From the NCBI GenBank assembly GCA_016794225.1, contig JAEUKQ010000010.1, positions 1-35,895 of the forward strand: a stretch of DNA of 35,895 bases. The letters run 5' to 3'. Positions within the stretch are counted from its first letter, which is position 1, and the number at the start of each line of letters is the position of its first letter. The notes under the pieces are model-generated. The model was given only the letters and a program-made list of their open reading frames with translations. It was not told the origin of the DNA and searched no databases. The translations under genes and the position numbers were made by a program. The DNA comes from Alphaproteobacteria bacterium. GTDB lineage: Bacteria > Pseudomonadota > Alphaproteobacteria > JAEUKQ01. Below, piece by piece: positions 15,365 to 24,774 of this stretch.

Positions 15365-16972
15365 ATGAGCAAAGATATTTTAAAATGGGACCCCGAAAAT
15401 GAACAATTCTGGGGAAAAGAAGGCAAAGCAGTAGCTTGGCGAACATTAGCATTATCTATCCCTTGCTTGCTGTGTGGCTTTGCCGTTTGGATTTATTGGA
15501 GTGTTATAACCGTACAAATGCTTAATCTTGGATTTCCATTTAGCCAGCTAGAGTTGTTTACGCTAAATTCAATTGCTGGGTTTACTGGGGCAACTTTACG
15601 TATTCCTTCTTCCTTTTTTATCCGAATCGCGGGTGGTCGTAATACCCTGTTTTTGACAACGGCACTGCTGATTATTCCGGCACTTGCAACCGGAATTGCA
15701 TTGCAAGATGTTAATACCCCCCTTTGGGTATTCCAGATATTGGCATTACTTTGTGGATTTGGAGGAGGTAACTTTGCTTCTTCCATGTCTAACATCAGTT
15801 TTTTCTTTCCTAAGAAAATGCAAGGGTTGTCATTAGGGCTTAATGCCGGGCTTGGCAATTTTGGGGTTACAACAGCACAAATTGTTATTCCACTGGTTAT
15901 GACGTTTGGAGTATTTGGTGGCGATCCTATGAAGCTCAAAAGCGCCTCTGGAACGCTGATTGGGAAGATACCGGCTGGGGCTGAAACCTGGATTTTCAAT
16001 GCTGGATATGTTTGGGTTGTCATTCTTATACCGCTGGTTCTTCTGGCCTGGTTTGTTTTTCGCAATATACGTACGGAACATGTGTCACCTCAAATCGGGA
16101 ACCCAATGTCTTCTTTTGCAAAAATTATTATAATGTTAGTGGTGGGGTTGGTAACTTCGGTGGTTGGCCTTTGGTTAATGCTTCCAGAAAAAGCACATGG
16201 GTCTGGTTTAAATATTAGTAAATGGCTTGTGATGCCACTGGTTATTATGGCGACAATTGCTGTTTTGGCATTATTGCCGGGGTTAAGTGCACGGGTGCGT
16301 AGCCAGTATAAAATTTTTGCTCACCCTCATACCTGGATAATGACGATCATCTATACGATGACTTTTGGTTCGTTTATCGGATATTCAGCCGCTTTACCCC
16401 TATCAATCAAGGTTATTTTTGGATTCAAGCATCTAGTTGGACCAGATGGTGTTGTAACGCATACGATGGCCAACCCTAATGCACCCAGTGCATTAACATA
16501 TGCGTGGATTGGGCCATTTATAGGCGCTGTGATTAGACCATTTGGCGGGTGGCTATCGGATAAATTTGGTGGTGCACTGGTAACCCAGGTTTGTTCAGCT
16601 ATCATGATAGGGGGAGCGGTAGGTGCTGCTTATTACATGCAAGCGGCCTATGCTTCGCCCACACCAGAAGTGTATTTTATGCCGTTCTTTCTGACCTTTA
16701 TGGGGTTATTTCTTGCAGCAGGCATCGGCAATGGTTCAACTTTCCGCACAATCGCGGTTGTATTCGATCGCCAGCAAGCGGGACCAGTTCTGGGCTGGAC
16801 ATCAGCTATAGCGGCCTACGGTGCTTTTATCATTCCAATTGTTTTTGGTGATCAAATCGAAAAAGGATTTCCTGAATATGCCCTTTATGGTTTTGCCGTT
16901 TTCTATGGGATTTGTCTTTTACTAAATTGGGCAGCTTATCTACGTCCAGGCGCTAAATATAAAAACCCCTAG
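15365..16972 (+). CDS. narK2: Nitrate/nitrite antiporter, NarK2 type (MFS)
   Basis: This 535-residue MFS porter has the signature GGGNFASSMSNISFFFPKK then MQGLSLGLNAGLGNFGVTTA, and IGPFIGAVIRPFGGWLSDKF in the second half. It is longer than E. coli NarK (463 aa), with extra residues between the early helices (around the SGTLIGKIPAGAETW loop) and near the middle. NarK2-type proteins exchange external nitrate for internal nitrite. That is needed here because no nitrite reductase is present in the window. AGGAGA precedes the ATG. It is probably cotranscribed with narK1; the FNR box at 16985 follows its stop. Confidence 0.88.
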   Translation: MSKDILKWDPENEQFWGKEGKAVAWRTLALSIPCLLCGFAVWIYWSVITVQMLNLGFPFSQLELFTLNSIAGFTGATLRIPSSFFIRIAGGRNTLFLTTALLIIPALATGIALQDVNTPLWVFQILALLCGFGGGNFASSMSNISFFFPKKMQGLSLGLNAGLGNFGVTTAQIVIPLVMTFGVFGGDPMKLKSASGTLIGKIPAGAETWIFNAGYVWVVILIPLVLLAWFVFRNIRTEHVSPQIGNPMSSFAKIIIMLVVGLVTSVVGLWLMLPEKAHGSGLNISKWLVMPLVIMATIAVLALLPGLSARVRSQYKIFAHPHTWIMTIIYTMTFGSFIGYSAALPLSIKVIFGFKHLVGPDGVVTHTMANPNAPSALTYAWIGPFIGAVIRPFGGWLSDKFGGALVTQVCSAIMIGGAVGAAYYMQAAYASPTPEVYFMPFFLTFMGLFLAAGIGNGSTFRTIAVVFDRQQAGPVLGWTSAIAAYGAFIIPIVFGDQIEKGFPEYALYGFAVFYGICLLLNWAAYLRPGAKYKNP

Positions 16973-16984
16973 CAGAAAATAGTC

Positions 16985-16998
16985 TTGATCTTAATCAA
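16985..16998. promoter_or_regulatory. FNR box upstream of narG
   Basis: TTGATCTTAATCAA matches the FNR consensus exactly. It lies 52 bases before the narG ATG, between narK2 and narG, so narGHJI probably has its own anaerobic promoter. A -10 element is less clear (TAAGAA at 17025-17030 is possible). Confidence 0.8.
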
Positions 16999-17050
16999 GG
17001 CAATAAAAATGTAACGTGTCAGAGTAAGAATATGTAAGGAGTTATTGCAC

Positions 17051-20000
17051 ATGAGCTATTTTATTGATCGGATTAGCTATTTTACCCGCACGCGTGAGTC
17101 TTTTGCCAATGGACATGGCATAACCACCAATGAAAATAGGGCATGGGAAAAAGCTTACAGGGATCGATGGGCCCATGACAAGATTGTGCGGTCAACACAT
17201 GGCGTTAATTGTACTGGTTCTTGTTCGTGGAAAATTTATGTTAAGAACGGTCTAGTTACCTGGGAAACCCAGCAAACAGATTATCCGCGTACCCGTCCGG
17301 ATTTACCAAACCACGAACCGCGGGGTTGTTCTCGAGGAGCCAGTTACAGTTGGTATATATATGCGGCCAATCGCCTTAAATATCCGATGGTGCGCAAGCG
17401 ATTGCTTGATTTATGGCGTGCCACAAAACAACGGGTTGGTGGTGACCCGGTTGTTGCTTGGAAGTCGATTCAATCCGATCCGGCGGCTCGCCAGTCTTAT
17501 CAACAGGTGCGGGGGCGTGGTGGATTTGTTCGCGCTGCTTGGGAAGAGGTAAACGAAATAATTGCTGCGGCTAATATTTATACAATTAAGGAATACGGGC
17601 CGGATCGTGTTATTGGGTTTTCACCTATTCCTGCAATGTCAATGGTTTCTTATGCTGCCGGGTCGCGGTATCTTTCACTTTTGGGTGGTGTATGTATGAG
17701 TTTTTACGACTGGTATTGCGATTTACCTCCTTCCAGCCCTCAAACATGGGGTGAGCAGACAGATGTGCCGGAAAGTGCAGATTGGTACAATGCGGGCTTT
17801 ATTATTATGTGGGGATCTAATGTACCGCAAACCCGTACACCTGATGCCCACTTTATGACCGAAGCACGCTATAAGGGTACCCAGGTTGTTACAATTACCC
17901 CCGATTATTCCGAGGCATCAAAATTTGGTGATATTTGGTTAAATCCACGTCAAGGTACTGATGCAGCCCTTGGAATGGCAATGGGGCATGTGATTTTACG
18001 GGAATTTCACCTTGATCAGGCTTCAAGTTATTTTGATGATTATTGCCGTACTTATACCGACATGCCCTTCCTGGTGAAGCTTGAGATGCAGAATAACACC
18101 TATGTTCCAGGGCGAATGGTGCGTGCTTCTGATTTTAAGAATAATCTTGATGAAACAAATAATCCCGAGTGGAAAACGGTTTGTTTTGACCAAGATACCG
18201 ATACGATTACTGTGCCAACAGGATCGATAGGCTTTCGATGGGGCGAGCAAGGGAAATGGAATATAGTTCCTAATGATGCCAAGACTGGTAAACCCATACG
18301 TCCACGCAAGACACTGCTTGGAGTTCAGGATGCTATAGTAAAAGTGGCTTTCCCATATTTTGGTGGCCAAACGCACGAACATGATTACTTTAAATCCAAT
18401 GCCCGCAAAGATGTTCTTGAGCGTAATATTCCTGTTCGATATCTCGAATTGAATGGCAAAAAAGTTCCGGTTGCCTGTGTTTTTGATTTGCTATGTGCCC
18501 AATATGGATTGCACCGAGATGGATTAGATGGTGATCATGTTGCGCGCAACTATGATGAAAATGTTCCGTATACACCAAAATGGCAAGAGGGCATTACAGG
18601 TGTTTCTGCAGAAAAGGTTATACAGGTTGCCAAGGCCTTTGCCAAAAACGCTGATATGACCAAGGGAAAATCAATGATCATCATTGGTGCTGCCATGAAT
18701 CATTGGTATCATATGGACATGAATTATCGCGCCTGCATTAACATGCTGGTTTTTTGTGGGTGTGTTGGACAATCGGGTGGTGGTTGGTCTCATTATGTTG
18801 GGCAAGAAAAGTTGCGGCCACAAACCGGTTGGGTGCCACTTGCTTTTGCTTCGGATTGGAATCGCCCACCGCGGCAACAAAACTCGACATCTTTTTTCTA
18901 TGCACATACAGACCAGTGGCGCTACGAAACCTTGGAACTCAGTGAAATACTATCTCCTACTGCGGACCGTAGCAAATGGACTGGATCGCTTATGGATTGT
19001 AATGTTCGGTCTGTCCGTATGGGATGGCTACCATTTTTTCCCCAGCTTGAAGAAAATTCGATAGAACTTGTCAAAATGGCAGAAAAAAATGGGCAAGACC
19101 CAGTTGATTATGTTGTAAATAGACTAAGCCAGGGCAATTTGCGCATGTCGGTTGAAGACCCTGACAATCCTAAGAACTGGCCTAGGAATTTATTTGTTTG
19201 GCGTTCGAATTTACTGGGGTCTAGTGGTAAGGGGCATGAATATTTTCTAAAGTACTTTTTAGGTACACAGCATGGTGTTCAGGGAAAGGATTTGGGGGTT
19301 GAAGGTAAACGTCGTTCGACGGAGGTTGTATGGCACGACCAAGCTCCTGAAGGTAAGCTAGATCTGCTTGTAACCCTTGATTTTAGAATGTCTACAACCT
19401 GTGTCTATTCGGATATTGTTTTGCCAACGGCGAGTTGGTATGAAAAGAATGATTTGAACACATCCGATATGCATCCCTTTATCCATCCTTTGTCCAAGGC
19501 TATTGATCCTGTTTGGCAAAGTAGATCGGATTGGGAAATTTATAAAGGCATCGCCCAAACTTTTTCGGCGTTGTGTGTTGGTCATTTAGGGGTTGAAAAG
19601 GAAATCGTCCTAAGCCCTATTCAGCATGATACGGCTGGCGAGTTGGCGCAACCCGATGTCAAAGACTGGCGTAAGGGTGAGAACAAATTAATCCCTGGAA
19701 AAACCGGACCATCGATGAAAGTTATCGAGCGGGACTATCCAGCGACCTTTAATCGCTTTACCAGCTTGGGGCCGCTTCTTGAGAAATTGGGTAATGGTGG
19801 CAAGGGAATTAACTGGGATACCAATCATGAGGTTGAATTTTTAAAGAAATTAAATGGCGAGAAACAGGGACGCGTTAAGATAGACAGTGATATTGATGCT
19901 TGCGAAGTTATTCTGTCCCTTGCACCTGAAACCAATGGTGAAGTTGCAGTCAAAGGTTGGGAAGCTTTAAGCAAAATTACTGGACGGGATCATACCCATC

Positions 20001-20782
20001 TGGCTTTACCGAAAGAAGAAGAAAAAATTCGCTTTCGTGACATTCAGGCACAACCACGCAAGATTATTAGTTCGCCTACCTGGAGTGGCCTTGAGTCGGA
20101 ACATGTTTGTTATAACGCAGGTTATACAAATGTCCACGAATATATTCCATGGCGTACTTTGACGGGGCGTCAGCAATTATATCAAGATCACCCATGGATG
20201 GTTGATTTTGGTGAAGCCTTGGTTTCATATCGACCACCAATTAATACGCGCACTGTACAACATATGCTTAATAAGCATGGGGCTGAGTCACCAACGATTG
20301 TCCTAAATTTTATTACTCCGCATCAAAAATGGGGCATACACTCAACCTATACTGACAATTTGCACATGCTTACCCTTTCACGTGGCGGGCCAATTGTTTG
20401 GATCAGCGAGGTGGATGCCAAAAAAATTGGTGTTCAAGATAACGAATGGCTTGAAGTGTTTAATATTAACGGGGCGATTGTTGCACGTGCGGTTGTTTCG
20501 CAGCGGGTAAATGAAGGCATGATGATGATGTACCACGCGCAAGAAAAATTGGTACATACCCCCGGTAGTAAAATTACCAATGCGCGGGGGGGTATTCACA
20601 ACTCGGTTACGCGTGCTACGGTAAAGCCCACACACATGATTGGTGGTTATGCGCAGTTATCCTATGGGTTTAATTATTATGGCACTGTTGGTTCGAACCG
20701 GGACGAGTTTGTTGTTGTCCGAAAACTGGGACAGGTTGATTGGATGGACGAACCAGCGCAAGTAGGGGGTAATAAATCATGA
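17051..20782 (+). CDS. narG: Respiratory nitrate reductase alpha subunit
   Basis: This 1243-residue Mo-bisMGD subunit reduces nitrate to nitrite on the cytoplasmic face. H50, C54, C58 and C93 fall at the same positions as in E. coli NarG and bind the FS0 [4Fe-4S] cluster. SFYDWYCDLPPSSPQTWGEQ contains the Asp that coordinates Mo. The C-terminal HQKWGIHSTYTDN and GGYAQLSYGFNYYG are typical. The ATG at 17051 has AAGGAG upstream; a TTG at 17045 is too close to it. It overlaps narH by four bases. There is no Tat signal beyond the usual NarG N-terminus. It needs NarJ and the Moco genes of this window. Confidence 0.97.
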   Translation: MSYFIDRISYFTRTRESFANGHGITTNENRAWEKAYRDRWAHDKIVRSTHGVNCTGSCSWKIYVKNGLVTWETQQTDYPRTRPDLPNHEPRGCSRGASYSWYIYAANRLKYPMVRKRLLDLWRATKQRVGGDPVVAWKSIQSDPAARQSYQQVRGRGGFVRAAWEEVNEIIAAANIYTIKEYGPDRVIGFSPIPAMSMVSYAAGSRYLSLLGGVCMSFYDWYCDLPPSSPQTWGEQTDVPESADWYNAGFIIMWGSNVPQTRTPDAHFMTEARYKGTQVVTITPDYSEASKFGDIWLNPRQGTDAALGMAMGHVILREFHLDQASSYFDDYCRTYTDMPFLVKLEMQNNTYVPGRMVRASDFKNNLDETNNPEWKTVCFDQDTDTITVPTGSIGFRWGEQGKWNIVPNDAKTGKPIRPRKTLLGVQDAIVKVAFPYFGGQTHEHDYFKSNARKDVLERNIPVRYLELNGKKVPVACVFDLLCAQYGLHRDGLDGDHVARNYDENVPYTPKWQEGITGVSAEKVIQVAKAFAKNADMTKGKSMIIIGAAMNHWYHMDMNYRACINMLVFCGCVGQSGGGWSHYVGQEKLRPQTGWVPLAFASDWNRPPRQQNSTSFFYAHTDQWRYETLELSEILSPTADRSKWTGSLMDCNVRSVRMGWLPFFPQLEENSIELVKMAEKNGQDPVDYVVNRLSQGNLRMSVEDPDNPKNWPRNLFVWRSNLLGSSGKGHEYFLKYFLGTQHGVQGKDLGVEGKRRSTEVVWHDQAPEGKLDLLVTLDFRMSTTCVYSDIVLPTASWYEKNDLNTSDMHPFIHPLSKAIDPVWQSRSDWEIYKGIAQTFSALCVGHLGVEKEIVLSPIQHDTAGELAQPDVKDWRKGENKLIPGKTGPSMKVIERDYPATFNRFTSLGPLLEKLGNGGKGINWDTNHEVEFLKKLNGEKQGRVKIDSDIDACEVILSLAPETNGEVAVKGWEALSKITGRDHTHLALPKEEEKIRFRDIQAQPRKIISSPTWSGLESEHVCYNAGYTNVHEYIPWRTLTGRQQLYQDHPWMVDFGEALVSYRPPINTRTVQHMLNKHGAESPTIVLNFITPHQKWGIHSTYTDNLHMLTLSRGGPIVWISEVDAKKIGVQDNEWLEVFNINGAIVARAVVSQRVNEGMMMMYHAQEKLVHTPGSKITNARGGIHNSVTRATVKPTHMIGGYAQLSYGFNYYGTVGSNRDEFVVVRKLGQVDWMDEPAQVGGNKS

Positions 20783-22425
20783 AAGTTCGTGCACAGATTG
20801 GGATGGTTTTGAATTTGGATAAATGCATAGGCTGTCACACCTGCAGCGTCACGTGCAAGAACGTTTGGACGTCGCGCGAAGGTGTAGAGTATGCCTGGTT
20901 TAACAATGTTGAAACGAAACCGGGTATAGGATATCCGAAAGAATGGGAAAATCAAAAAAAATGGAAGGGTGGTTGGAATCGTAAATCAAATGGTCAAATA
21001 GAACCCCGCCAGGGAGGTCGTTGGCGTATTTTAGCGAATATTTTTGGCAATCCCAACCTACCAGAAATTGATGATTACTACGAACCATTTACATTTGATT
21101 ATGATCATCTTCAAAAAGCGCCAGAAATGAAAACAATGCCAACAGCGCGCCCACGTTCGCTTATTACGGGCGATCGGATGGAAAAAGTAAACTGGGGCCC
21201 TAACTGGGAAGAAATTCTGGGAACTGAGTTTGAAAGCCGCAAAAGAGATTATAATTTCAGGGATATTGAAAAAGAAATATATGGGGAATACGAAAATACA
21301 TTTATGATGTATCTTCCCCGTTTATGCGAACACTGTTTGAATCCAACTTGCGTGGCATCGTGCCCATCTGGGTCTATATATAAGCGCGAGGAAGATGGTA
21401 TAGTTCTGGTTGACCAGGATAAATGCCGTGGTTGGCGCATGTGTATTTCTGGCTGTCCGTATAAAAAAATCTATTACAACTGGAAAACTGGCAAAGCTGA
21501 AAAATGTACTTTCTGCTATCCACGCATAGAAAGTGGTGAACCAACGGTTTGCTCTGAGACTTGTGTTGGGCGTATTCGGTATTTAGGGGTTATTTTATAC
21601 GATGCTGATCGCATCCAAAATGCCGCTAGTGTTGCTAAAGAAGAAGATTTATACCAGGCTATGTGCGATATATTTCTTAATCCGCATGACCCAGCGGTTA
21701 TTGCGCAAGCGCGTAAAGATGGTATCCCTGATAACTGGATTGAAGGGGCACAGAGTTCGCCAGTCTATAAGATGGCTATTGAGTGGAAAGTTGCTTTCCC
21801 GCTTCATCCAGAATATCGGACACTACCAATGGTTTGGTATATACCTCCGTTGTCACCTGTTCAGTCGGCCATTACGCAAGGCAAGTTGCCGATAAATGAT
21901 GACGGGGTTGTGCCAAAAATCGATAATATGCGAATCCCAGTTAAATACTTGGCGAACATGTTAACCGGTGGCAATGAAGCGCCGATTCGCCTTGGGCTCG
22001 AGCGAATGATTGCCATGCGATATTATATGCGTAGTAAACTTATTGAAGGCAAGCCTGTCGAAAGATACTTAACAGAAGTTGGTCTTACTACTGCATTAGT
22101 TGAAGATATGTATAAAATTATGGCGATTGCAAATTACGAGGATCGCTACGTTATCCCAACTGGACACCGCGAAGAAACAATAGATGCTTTTGCTGAAAGC
22201 GGTGCTTGCGGTTTTTCTTTCGGCAATGGGTGTGCTGCGCACAGCAATAGCCAGACCGATATCTTTGAAGCCCCAAGACATTCACGCGGCCAGTCTGGTA
22301 GTATAAAAAGCAACCGCGTCAACACGATATTCGAGAGGGATTATTACGAAGGTAATGCAGCCACAAAAAGTAGCTGTAAAAGTGGGTGTGGTAGCTGCGG
22401 CGGTAATACTGGCGGGTGTGGCTAA
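20779..22425 (+). CDS. narH: Respiratory nitrate reductase beta subunit
   Basis: This 548-residue electron-transfer subunit has four Cys groups: CIGCHTCSVTC (C16, C19, C22, C26), CEHCLNPTCVASCP, CRGWRMCISGCP and CTFCYPRIESGEPTVCSETC. The Trp in CRGWRMC marks the [3Fe-4S] centre, as in E. coli NarH. So three [4Fe-4S] and one [3Fe-4S] centre pass electrons from NarI to NarG. It is about 36 residues longer than E. coli NarH. The extra end is rich in Gly and Cys: C533, C537, C540 and C547 in the last 18 residues. This tail is not part of the usual fold. It overlaps narG (ATGA). Confidence 0.95.
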   Translation: MKVRAQIGMVLNLDKCIGCHTCSVTCKNVWTSREGVEYAWFNNVETKPGIGYPKEWENQKKWKGGWNRKSNGQIEPRQGGRWRILANIFGNPNLPEIDDYYEPFTFDYDHLQKAPEMKTMPTARPRSLITGDRMEKVNWGPNWEEILGTEFESRKRDYNFRDIEKEIYGEYENTFMMYLPRLCEHCLNPTCVASCPSGSIYKREEDGIVLVDQDKCRGWRMCISGCPYKKIYYNWKTGKAEKCTFCYPRIESGEPTVCSETCVGRIRYLGVILYDADRIQNAASVAKEEDLYQAMCDIFLNPHDPAVIAQARKDGIPDNWIEGAQSSPVYKMAIEWKVAFPLHPEYRTLPMVWYIPPLSPVQSAITQGKLPINDDGVVPKIDNMRIPVKYLANMLTGGNEAPIRLGLERMIAMRYYMRSKLIEGKPVERYLTEVGLTTALVEDMYKIMAIANYEDRYVIPTGHREETIDAFAESGACGFSFGNGCAAHSNSQTDIFEAPRHSRGQSGSIKSNRVNTIFERDYYEGNAATKSSCKSGCGSCGGNTGGCG

Positions 22426-22439
22426 GGGTGGATAAAAAC

Positions 22440-22496
22440 ATGAATATTTTGCAAAAAGACATTGATAGTAAGGTGCTTATCCTAATTGCAGAATAG
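22440..22496 (+). CDS. Possible 18-residue small ORF between narH and narJ
   Basis: ATG at 22440 opens 18 codons (MNILQKDIDSKVLILIAE) to a TAG, and AAGGGTGG lies about eight bases upstream. It fills part of the only real gap in narGHJI. It could be translated and couple narH to narJ. It is too short to judge by composition. Confidence 0.25.
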   Translation: MNILQKDIDSKVLILIAE

Positions 22497-22533
22497 ATAT
22501 TGATCTTTGATTTACTACAAAAGAAGCGTTACT

Positions 22534-23235
22534 ATGAGAACATTAAAAATACTTGGTTTTTTCTTAAGTTACCCTGACCACAGACATCAGGAGATGGCTG
22601 TTGAATCCTATGAATTACTGGCTCTGGAGAAATGGTTGGATGCAAGAACTATCAAAGATATTGGTGCATTCTTTGCTATGTTTAACAGCCGCAATCTGCT
22701 TGATACACAGGAAGATTATGTTGCGCTTTTTGACCGTACACCGTCGCTATCGTTGCATCTTTTCGAACATGTTCATGGAGATTCGCGCGATCGTGGTCAG
22801 GCCCTTGCCGATTTGTTACAGGTTTATAAAGATGCTGGGCTTTCCATCAATATAGAGGAAACACCAGATTACTTGCCACTGTTTTTAGAATATACATCGA
22901 CATTAACCCCCCAGGAAGCATCAGAAACCTTAGGAAGTGTTGTTGATATTTTAAGTTCTTTGGCATTAAGGCTTAAAAATCGTGATTCCCTTTACGCCAA
23001 AATTCTAGAAGGGCTGGTTACTGTTGCCTCACAAAAACCCAGTAGAAAGGTCATCGATTCGTATTTAGAAAAATCTTCAGGCGCTATGTTGACAACACAA
23101 GAAATTGACAAAACTTGGGAAGAGCAGTTTGCTTTTGAGCAATCAGGGCGAACTATCAACCAAGCTGGGTCATGTCCTATCTCTGAAGAAATGCTTGAAC
23201 GAATAAAAAATATTCAGTCAAAGGAACAAGTTTGA
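22534..23235 (+). CDS. narJ: Nitrate reductase assembly chaperone NarJ
   Basis: This 233-residue protein is the cytoplasmic chaperone that helps insert Moco and Fe-S into NarGH before membrane docking. MRTLKILGFFLSYPD at the start, then LFEHVHGDSRDRGQALADLL and DYLPLFLEYTSTL are hallmarks of the NarJ/TorD-like family (helical). The ATG at 22534 was chosen over an earlier TTG because the family begins just before LSYPD. The C-terminus carries SCPISEEMLERIKN. It follows narH after 108 bases and abuts narI. Confidence 0.92.
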   Translation: MRTLKILGFFLSYPDHRHQEMAVESYELLALEKWLDARTIKDIGAFFAMFNSRNLLDTQEDYVALFDRTPSLSLHLFEHVHGDSRDRGQALADLLQVYKDAGLSINIEETPDYLPLFLEYTSTLTPQEASETLGSVVDILSSLALRLKNRDSLYAKILEGLVTVASQKPSRKVIDSYLEKSSGAMLTTQEIDKTWEEQFAFEQSGRTINQAGSCPISEEMLERIKNIQSKEQV

Positions 23236-23237
23236 TC

Positions 23238-23924
23238 ATGCCACATTTTCTTGATTTTTTCCTGTTTCAAATACTTCCCTACATCGCAATTGTTACGTTT
23301 ATTATGGGTACGATTTTACGCTTTGATCGTGATCCCTATTCATGGCGGACAAAATCAAGCCAGCTTCTACGCCGTAAACAATTGGTTGTTGGTAGCATTC
23401 TGTTTCATCTAGGTATTTTAGTCGTTCTAGCAGGCCATCTGGTTGGGCTTTTAACACCTATCGAAGTTTTTGATGCCTTGGGGATTTCCCACCGTGCAAA
23501 GCAAATATTGGCGATTATACTTGGTGGAATCGCAGGTGTGTTTTGCTTGGTTGGGTTGTGTCTTTTACTACACCGGCGTCTTTTTGATGCGCGAATTCGT
23601 AAAAACAGTTCGTGGGCTGATATTATGGTTCTTTTATTGCTGCTGATTCAGCTTGTTTTAGGATTGATAACTATTCCTTTTTCTATGGCGCATTTGGATG
23701 GACATGAAATGGTAAAATTTATGAACTGGGCACAGCATATTGTTACATTTGGTGGCAACGCACATCTATTTATAGCAGATGTTGCCCTTGTTTTTAAACT
23801 GCATATCGTATTTGGTCTTTTGATCTTGGTGGTTTTTCCGTTCACACGGTTGGTTCATGCTTTAAGTGCGCCAATAGGTTATGTTATACGGCCGTACCAA
23901 ATTGTTCGTAAGCGGGCGAAATAG
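23238..23924 (+). CDS. narI: Respiratory nitrate reductase gamma subunit (cytochrome b)
   Basis: This 228-residue membrane subunit has five predicted helices. It takes electrons from quinol and holds two hemes b. H57 and H67 in LFHLGILVVLAGHLVG, and the two His in FKLHIVFGLLILVVFPFTRL plus VHAL, are the four heme ligands in the usual places. The start is uncertain. ATG at 23238 aligns with E. coli NarI, but AAGGA is 12 bases away; a TTG at 23232, 6 bases after AAGGA and overlapping the narJ stop, is equally possible. Confidence 0.93.
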   Translation: MPHFLDFFLFQILPYIAIVTFIMGTILRFDRDPYSWRTKSSQLLRRKQLVVGSILFHLGILVVLAGHLVGLLTPIEVFDALGISHRAKQILAIILGGIAGVFCLVGLCLLLHRRLFDARIRKNSSWADIMVLLLLLIQLVLGLITIPFSMAHLDGHEMVKFMNWAQHIVTFGGNAHLFIADVALVFKLHIVFGLLILVVFPFTRLVHALSAPIGYVIRPYQIVRKRAK

Positions 23925-23936
23925 GTAGTTGTTAAT

Positions 23937-24722
23937 ATGAAAGGTCGTGCGTTAGGCATTATTGTTAATGGTGTCCAGATATCGTCGGCAGAAATTAATG
24001 CCGAGGTTCAACATCAACAGGCAGGCGATCCTGGGGCTGCTGCGTATACAGCAGCCCGCGCGCTGGTCATCCGCGAATTATTAATTCAGCGTGCCGTTGA
24101 ACTTGGATTAAGCCAGCGTGCAGAAGCCATTCAGAATTCCGATGCCATTATTGACGATTTGTTGGCACAGGAAATCAAAACACCACTCGCTGATCAAGAA
24201 ACTTGTTTGCGTTATTATAATCATAACCGTCCCAAGTTTGTAACCTCACCTATTTTTGATGTTTCGCATATCCTATATATTGCGGCACTTAACAGACCTG
24301 ATCAACGTCAATGGGCTAAGAATAGGGCTGAGGAATCATTATTACGCCTTCGATCTGCCCCAACATTGTTTGAACAGATTGCTCGAAGCGATTCAGCATG
24401 TTCATCGGCCGCGCAAGGGGGACGTTTAGGTCAAATTATACGAGGGCAGACAACACCAGCCTTTGAAGAAGCATTGTTGCAGATGGAAGCAGGGGATCTT
24501 ACAACCCAACCTGTAGCCACTGAGGTAGGGTATCATATTATCAAGGTACATGATAAAGCAAACGGCAAGCAATTGCCCTTTGAGACAGTTAAAGCATGGA
24601 TTGCAGAAAGTTTGCATGCTCGCAGCTGGAACAGGGCATTCCAGCAATATATCACACTTCTTGCCGGGCGCAGTCAGATGAGCGGTTTTACTTTTGAAGA
24701 AACTATGCAGTTTTTAATGTAG
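23937..24722 (+). CDS. Parvulin-type peptidyl-prolyl isomerase, NifM-like
   Basis: This 261-residue protein has no signal peptide, so it is probably cytoplasmic. Residues about 105-210 form the parvulin (PpiC) domain: FDVSHILYIA, ARSDSACSSAAQGGRLGQI, PAFEEALLQMEAGDL, then VGYHIIKVHDKANGKQLPFE. The N-terminal 100 residues are helical, as in NifM, which matures nitrogenase Fe protein. Relatives often sit directly after narI, where a role in folding nitrate reductase is likely but, to my knowledge, not proven. It is 12 bases after narI, hence in the same operon. Confidence 0.85.
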   Translation: MKGRALGIIVNGVQISSAEINAEVQHQQAGDPGAAAYTAARALVIRELLIQRAVELGLSQRAEAIQNSDAIIDDLLAQEIKTPLADQETCLRYYNHNRPKFVTSPIFDVSHILYIAALNRPDQRQWAKNRAEESLLRLRSAPTLFEQIARSDSACSSAAQGGRLGQIIRGQTTPAFEEALLQMEAGDLTTQPVATEVGYHIIKVHDKANGKQLPFETVKAWIAESLHARSWNRAFQQYITLLAGRSQMSGFTFEETMQFLM

Positions 24723-24774
24723 TAGTTTTCTTAAATAGAGTTGTTTTTAAAATACCCTTTAATAAGAGAACCTG

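Noticed and set aside
15493-16065. 190-residue minus-strand ORF inside narK2
   Set aside because: Antisense shadow of a well-supported transporter gene, with no start signal or family match.
14064-16972. Single NarK1-NarK2 fusion broken by a frameshift
   Set aside because: narK1 ends normally, and narK2 has its own AGGAGA and ATG. These are two intact genes, not a broken fusion.
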